Positions 61,102-64,000 of a stretch of DNA of 64,000 bases are shown piece by piece. The translations under genes were made by a program, and so were the position numbers. Numbering within the stretch: position 1 is the stretch's first letter; each line of letters opens with the position of its first letter. The DNA is from Vulcanimicrobium winogradskyi (GTDB lineage Bacteria; Vulcanimicrobiota; Vulcanimicrobiia; Vulcanimicrobiales; Vulcanimicrobiaceae), in NCBI GenBank assembly GCA_003134965.1, contig PLDA01000001.1:1-64000 (forward strand). The letters run 5' to 3'. The notes beneath the pieces were generated by a model. That model saw only the letters and a list, made by a program, of their open reading frames with translations. It made no database searches and had not been told where the DNA came from.

Positions 61102-61227
61102 ATGCTCATTATCGCTTTGTTGGCCACGTTCTTGGGGTTGGCCAACCCGCACGACATCATCGGCGGGGGACCTATGTCCACATCGGCGTCGGCCGACAAC
61201 GTCGTAGCAGGAGGGCCGTCGGGCTAA
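61102..61227 (+). CDS. 41-aa hydrophobic peptide, possible exported signal peptide gene
   Basis: This encodes MLIIALLATFLGLANP..., a hydrophobic N-terminal export-type segment followed by a Gly/Ser/Ala-rich tail (GGGPMSTSASADNVVAGGPS). It has a promoter with palindromes upstream and a short ribosome-binding region (GGAAAGGG). The same GGAAA/TTTCC can pair just before the ATG, which would occlude it. It is followed by a hairpin (61287-61312) and then the TPR-LuxR regulator. A small exported peptide next to a TPR-containing regulator recalls peptide-sensing circuits, but this is an inference; it may be a short secreted or membrane peptide with another role. Confidence 0.5.
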   Translation: MLIIALLATFLGLANPHDIIGGGPMSTSASADNVVAGGPSG

Positions 61228-61286
61228 GCAGCGCCGGAAAGGGGATTTGCGCGCGTTAGCTCGTACTGTGCGCGACTGGATGTCCA

Positions 61287-61312
61287 GAGGGCATTCCTAA
61301 CGGAATGTCCTC
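61287..61312. terminator. Hairpin between peptide gene and LuxR gene
   Basis: GAGGGCATTCC and GGAATGTCCTC form an 11-bp stem with one G-U pair around TAAC. There is no T tract; attenuation or partial termination is possible. Confidence 0.45.
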
Positions 61313-61504
61313 TCTCGTCCCGGGGAGGGTGCCGCGGATACATCGACCTTCGGTTCGTTATCGGACCGAGTCATTTCCATCGAAGAGGCGAGGTCGGCCT
61401 GGCGTGACGGCGACTTCGAACGATGCTTCGGGCTTTGTGCCGCGGCGAAACCCAAAGCCGTTGAGGTTCGTAAGGAGTTCGCGCTCCTTGGCGTCCGCAC
61501 GCTC

Positions 61505-62884
61505 TTGCGGCTCGATCGCGCCGCCGAAGCGCTGCAACAGCTACGAGCGGTCGGCGCCGACGATGACGTGTCGGTTCGAATGCTTGTCGGTTCGGCCCAG
61601 GCGCGCCTCGGCGAACACGAGGCGGGACTCCGCACTCTGCGGGCGACGCTCGCGGACGGAGCGCCGGATCGAACGACCCGCGCCGAGATCAACCTGTGGA
61701 TCGCACTCGCATGTTACGGCGAACGAGACCTGGACGCCGCGGACGCGGCACTCGAAGCCGTTCCCGTGGATGGTGGTGTCTTGCACGTGCGTGCGCTCGA
61801 GTATCGAGGATGGGTGGCAGACGCGCGCGCCGAGTACGATCGGGCGGTCGCCTCGTTTGTCCGCGCCCTCGAGGTACTCGACGCCTGTCCGGAACGCGAC
61901 CGTTTTGTCGAGGCGAATTGCGTCCAAGCGCTGTCAAACTTCGCCGTCGAACGATTCGATCGAAGGGCGTGGTCCATCGTGGCAGAGCGACGCGAGACCG
62001 GCGATTGGCGCGGTGCTGGTCTCGCCTATCTGCGATTCTTGATCGCGCTACGGGCGGCGGCATTCGCTTACGACGTGGAGGGCAATGCGCTCAGCGCAGC
62101 CGCGGAAGCGCGCAGAGCCGAGGAGTCGGCGCCATCGGTCGCATATCGCGTGCAAGCCTTGTGCTCCCGGGCCTGGATTTCGCGCTGTGCCGGTGAAACG
62201 CTCGCGCACCGCGATCACCTGCAGGCCGCGGTACAGTTGTTCGAGGGGATCGGCGATTGGGTGCCCGCCGGCGATGAGAACATCGTCCCGCTCGTCCTCG
62301 CCGAAGAGCTCGCCAACGCGGGCCGCGAGACGGACGCAAGGCGCATGTTCGAGCTCTACCGAGCGCAGTCGCCGACCTCGCCTATGCTTGCGATCACGGG
62401 CGACAGGCGACGGGACGGCTACGAACGGCTCGTCGAGGCCCAAATTCTCGAAGCCGAGGACAAGCTGGAAGGCGCCGCGTCCGGATATCGTGACGCCTTT
62501 CAGATCTTCTGTCCGCTCGGGTACGTTCGCCGCTCGATCGTAGCTGCGGTGCGGCTGATTCACCTGTCGCCCAGGGAGGACTATCTCTGGGGGCACATCG
62601 ATCTCGTCGTGGCAGGGCTCGCGAAGGGTTCTTGGATCGTGCCGGTAGCGGACCAGCTCCGCAGGGCGCGTCATCTCGCCGAGCTGACCGCGGTCCAGCG
62701 CGAGCACCTCATGCTGGTCTGTGCCGGCAAGTCGACCCCCGATATCGCCCGGATTCGAAAGCGCTCTAAGCACACCGTTCGGAACCAGATCGCGACCTTA
62801 TTCGAAACGTTTAGCGTACACAATAGGGCCGAGCTCGTCGCGGAGTGCGCTCGGCTGGGCATCTTGAGCTCGGAAGCGGTGTAG
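61505..62884 (+). CDS. TPR-containing LuxR-type transcriptional regulator
   Basis: From TTG 61505 this gives 459 aa. The frame is open without a stop back to 61301 and reads as protein (SIEEARSAWRDGDFERCFGL), but contains no ATG/GTG/TTG there. The true start may be a rare codon near 61373, or an indel has removed it. The N-terminal two thirds are alpha-helical repeats of TPR type (LWIALACYGERDLDAADAAL, LEYRGWVADARAEYDRAVAS). The last 65 residues are a LuxR HTH (ELTAVQREHLMLVCAGKSTP-DIARIRKRSKHTVRNQI, FETFSVHNRAELVAE). There is no receiver domain. It sits between a small peptide gene and an Rhs gene whose upstream regions share a palindrome, so it is their likely regulator. Confidence 0.8.
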   Translation: MRLDRAAEALQQLRAVGADDDVSVRMLVGSAQARLGEHEAGLRTLRATLADGAPDRTTRAEINLWIALACYGERDLDAADAALEAVPVDGGVLHVRALEYRGWVADARAEYDRAVASFVRALEVLDACPERDRFVEANCVQALSNFAVERFDRRAWSIVAERRETGDWRGAGLAYLRFLIALRAAAFAYDVEGNALSAAAEARRAEESAPSVAYRVQALCSRAWISRCAGETLAHRDHLQAAVQLFEGIGDWVPAGDENIVPLVLAEELANAGRETDARRMFELYRAQSPTSPMLAITGDRRRDGYERLVEAQILEAEDKLEGAASGYRDAFQIFCPLGYVRRSIVAAVRLIHLSPREDYLWGHIDLVVAGLAKGSWIVPVADQLRRARHLAELTAVQREHLMLVCAGKSTPDIARIRKRSKHTVRNQIATLFETFSVHNRAELVAECARLGILSSEAV

Positions 62885-62908
62885 CGGCCGCGTCCGCACC
62901 CTCAAGTG

Positions 62909-62920
62909 GTACAGATGTAC
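62909..62920. promoter_or_regulatory. GTACA-N2-TGTAC palindrome upstream of the Rhs gene
   Basis: GTACAGATGTAC repeats the motif found at 61053-61066 (AGTACAACTGTACT), here followed by TAG. It is a candidate operator of the LuxR-type regulator encoded between the two sites. Confidence 0.5.
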
Positions 62921-63047
62921 TAGCGAGCCGGCAGTACGATTGCAGCATAGACACGTGAGCGTGATTTCGGCACGATAGAGGCGTCGCGCACGACGCGCAG
63001 ACGCAATGACGCGCCTGGGGGAAACGCGCGCAGGGGAGCCTGGTCGG

Positions 63048-64000
63048 ATGTCGGGTTTGTTTCGTCGTGCTCTCGCGACGGTGGTCGCGGTCTCGTTCGT
63101 GCTCGTTCAAAGCGGACCCGAGTTCGCCGCAACAGGGAATGCGTCGCCGATTGCGGGGCCGCACAACACGTCGAGCCTAAGACCACCGACGGTTGCGCTC
63201 GTTGCGCCGCCGGTCCGCGTCCAGGTCACGGAGCCACCGCGCCCGCGCCCCTCGGCGCCGCCTGCCAACGCGATGCGACCGAAGGTCGTTCAAGCCGTTC
63301 GGCCACCGAACGGGCGGCACGTGCCGGGTCCGCCGATGTTGCGCCCCAGCGAGATCGACGGCCCCCTGAAGGCGGCAGCGGCACGCAGGCGATCGAGTGC
63401 GGGGGTCAGCGTGCCTGCCACCAGCGGCGCTCGTCGTATCAATGCACCCGGCGTGCCCGGTGCGCGGCCCGGCACGCGCCGCGCGCAGTCGCTGCCCTCC
63501 GATCCCAACGCCTCGGGGACCGGCATCAATCCGTGGTGGCGCTACCAGGAACAAAGTTTGCCCGGCGGTGGACACGTGATGGTCAACGTCGGCACCGGCA
63601 ACGTCCTGCTCCAAGACGACGACATGGCGGTGCCGCACAAGGGCATCGCCATGGCCTTCCGGCGCACGTACAACTCGCAAGGCGCCGCGAGCGTGGCGCA
63701 CCAATTCGGAAGCTGGACGAGCCTGTACGGCAACGGCTGGACCAACACGTTTGACGCGCACTTCCTCTCGATGTCGTCGACCGTGAAGTCGATTTACGAC
63801 ATCGACGGCGCGCGCTACGACTACTATTCGCCGCCCAACAATCCGGCCGGCACCGCGCTGACCCCCCTCACTCCGGGGCAGCATGCCACGCTCGTGTTCG
63901 ACGGAAACTGCGGCTGGCTTTGGACCAAGAAGTCCGGAACGACGTATTACTTCTACGGCGGCAACCCAACGCTCTGGTGTCCGTGGCTCGGCACACTCGG
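63048..64000 (+). CDS. Rhs/YD-repeat surface protein, partial (N-terminal part)
   Basis: The frame runs from ATG 63048 past the right window edge without a stop; at least 317 aa are seen. A signal peptide (FRRALATVVAVSFVLVQSGP-EFA) is followed by a Pro/Arg-rich linker. A DUF6531-type Rhs N-terminal domain then follows (INPWWRYQEQSLPGGGHVMV-NVGTGNVLLQDDDMAVPHKG, MAFRRTYNSQGAAS, FGSWTSLYGNGWTNTFDAHF, YDIDGARYDYYSPP). Rhs/YD proteins form a beta-cocoon that encloses a C-terminal toxin or glycan-binding tip. The C-terminus and any immunity gene are out of view. It follows the LuxR-type regulator by 163 bp. Confidence 0.8.
   Translation, partial: MSGLFRRALATVVAVSFVLVQSGPEFAATGNASPIAGPHNTSSLRPPTVALVAPPVRVQVTEPPRPRPSAPPANAMRPKVVQAVRPPNGRHVPGPPMLRPSEIDGPLKAAAARRRSSAGVSVPATSGARRINAPGVPGARPGTRRAQSLPSDPNASGTGINPWWRYQEQSLPGGGHVMVNVGTGNVLLQDDDMAVPHKGIAMAFRRTYNSQGAASVAHQFGSWTSLYGNGWTNTFDAHFLSMSSTVKSIYDIDGARYDYYSPPNNPAGTALTPLTPGQHATLVFDGNCGWLWTKKSGTTYYFYGGNPTLWCPWLGTL

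Noticed and set aside
61305..62042. Forward frame with ATG 61305 as the LuxR regulator start
   Set aside because: It is in a different frame from the helical repeats and HTH; its product is Arg/Ser-rich shadow, so the start of the regulator remains unresolved.

Overview
The window is high-GC DNA from a diderm bacterium. It encodes a TonB-dependent receptor, a secretin, an outer-membrane-type beta-barrel with a haem motif, a lipoprotein and many signal peptides. The mixture of acidobacterial-style TonB receptors, PAS-GGDEF, SorAB, TPR/CHAT and orphan families would fit an Eremiobacterota (WPS-2)-like lineage. There is no rRNA or other phylogenetic marker in the window, so this is only a guess. 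I found no rRNA, tRNA, CRISPR array or recognisable transposase.

The left part (1-26 kb) is accessory and visibly less GC-rich in places. It starts with a truncated GH13 sucrose-phosphorylase-like gene whose acid/base Glu is Gln. Two direct repeats of about 850 bp (1793-2641 and 7908-8763), each with a small HTH gene and a broken divergent ORF, bracket a GroEL fused to a DUF900 hydrolase, a RES/Xre-type toxin-antitoxin pair and an unknown gene. Next come a three-gene cluster (beta-propeller/trypsin-like protease, helical protein, membrane protein), a class II Fic protein with a palindromic upstream site, a mosaic of truncated gene copies, and a LigD-polymerase-like protein without catalytic residues followed by a PD-(D/E)XK nuclease. 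A CHASE2 / secreted protein / TPR-CHAT operon follows, then a 55-aa peptide ending in four QNX triplets immediately upstream of a JmjC oxygenase, which looks like a RiPP-type pair.

The middle and right (26-61 kb) are mostly metabolic and envelope genes: uridine phosphorylase, DUF5069, a dual-specificity phosphatase, a membrane patatin, VOC/AraC, a second RES toxin-antitoxin pair, Kup, sulfite dehydrogenase SorAB, GlpX, thymidine kinase, a chemoreceptor coupled to a CXXCH beta-barrel, a large TonB receptor, PAS-PAS-GGDEF, an amidase, an FAD oxidoreductase, acetoacetyl-CoA synthetase coupled to a DUF4160/DUF2442 pair, and a secretin.

The right end (61-64 kb) holds a 41-aa exported-looking peptide gene, a TPR-LuxR regulator and the start of an Rhs/YD-repeat protein. 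A shared GTACA-N2-TGTAC palindrome lies upstream of the peptide gene and of the Rhs gene, suggesting one regulon. Two coding sequences run off the window, at the left and right edges.
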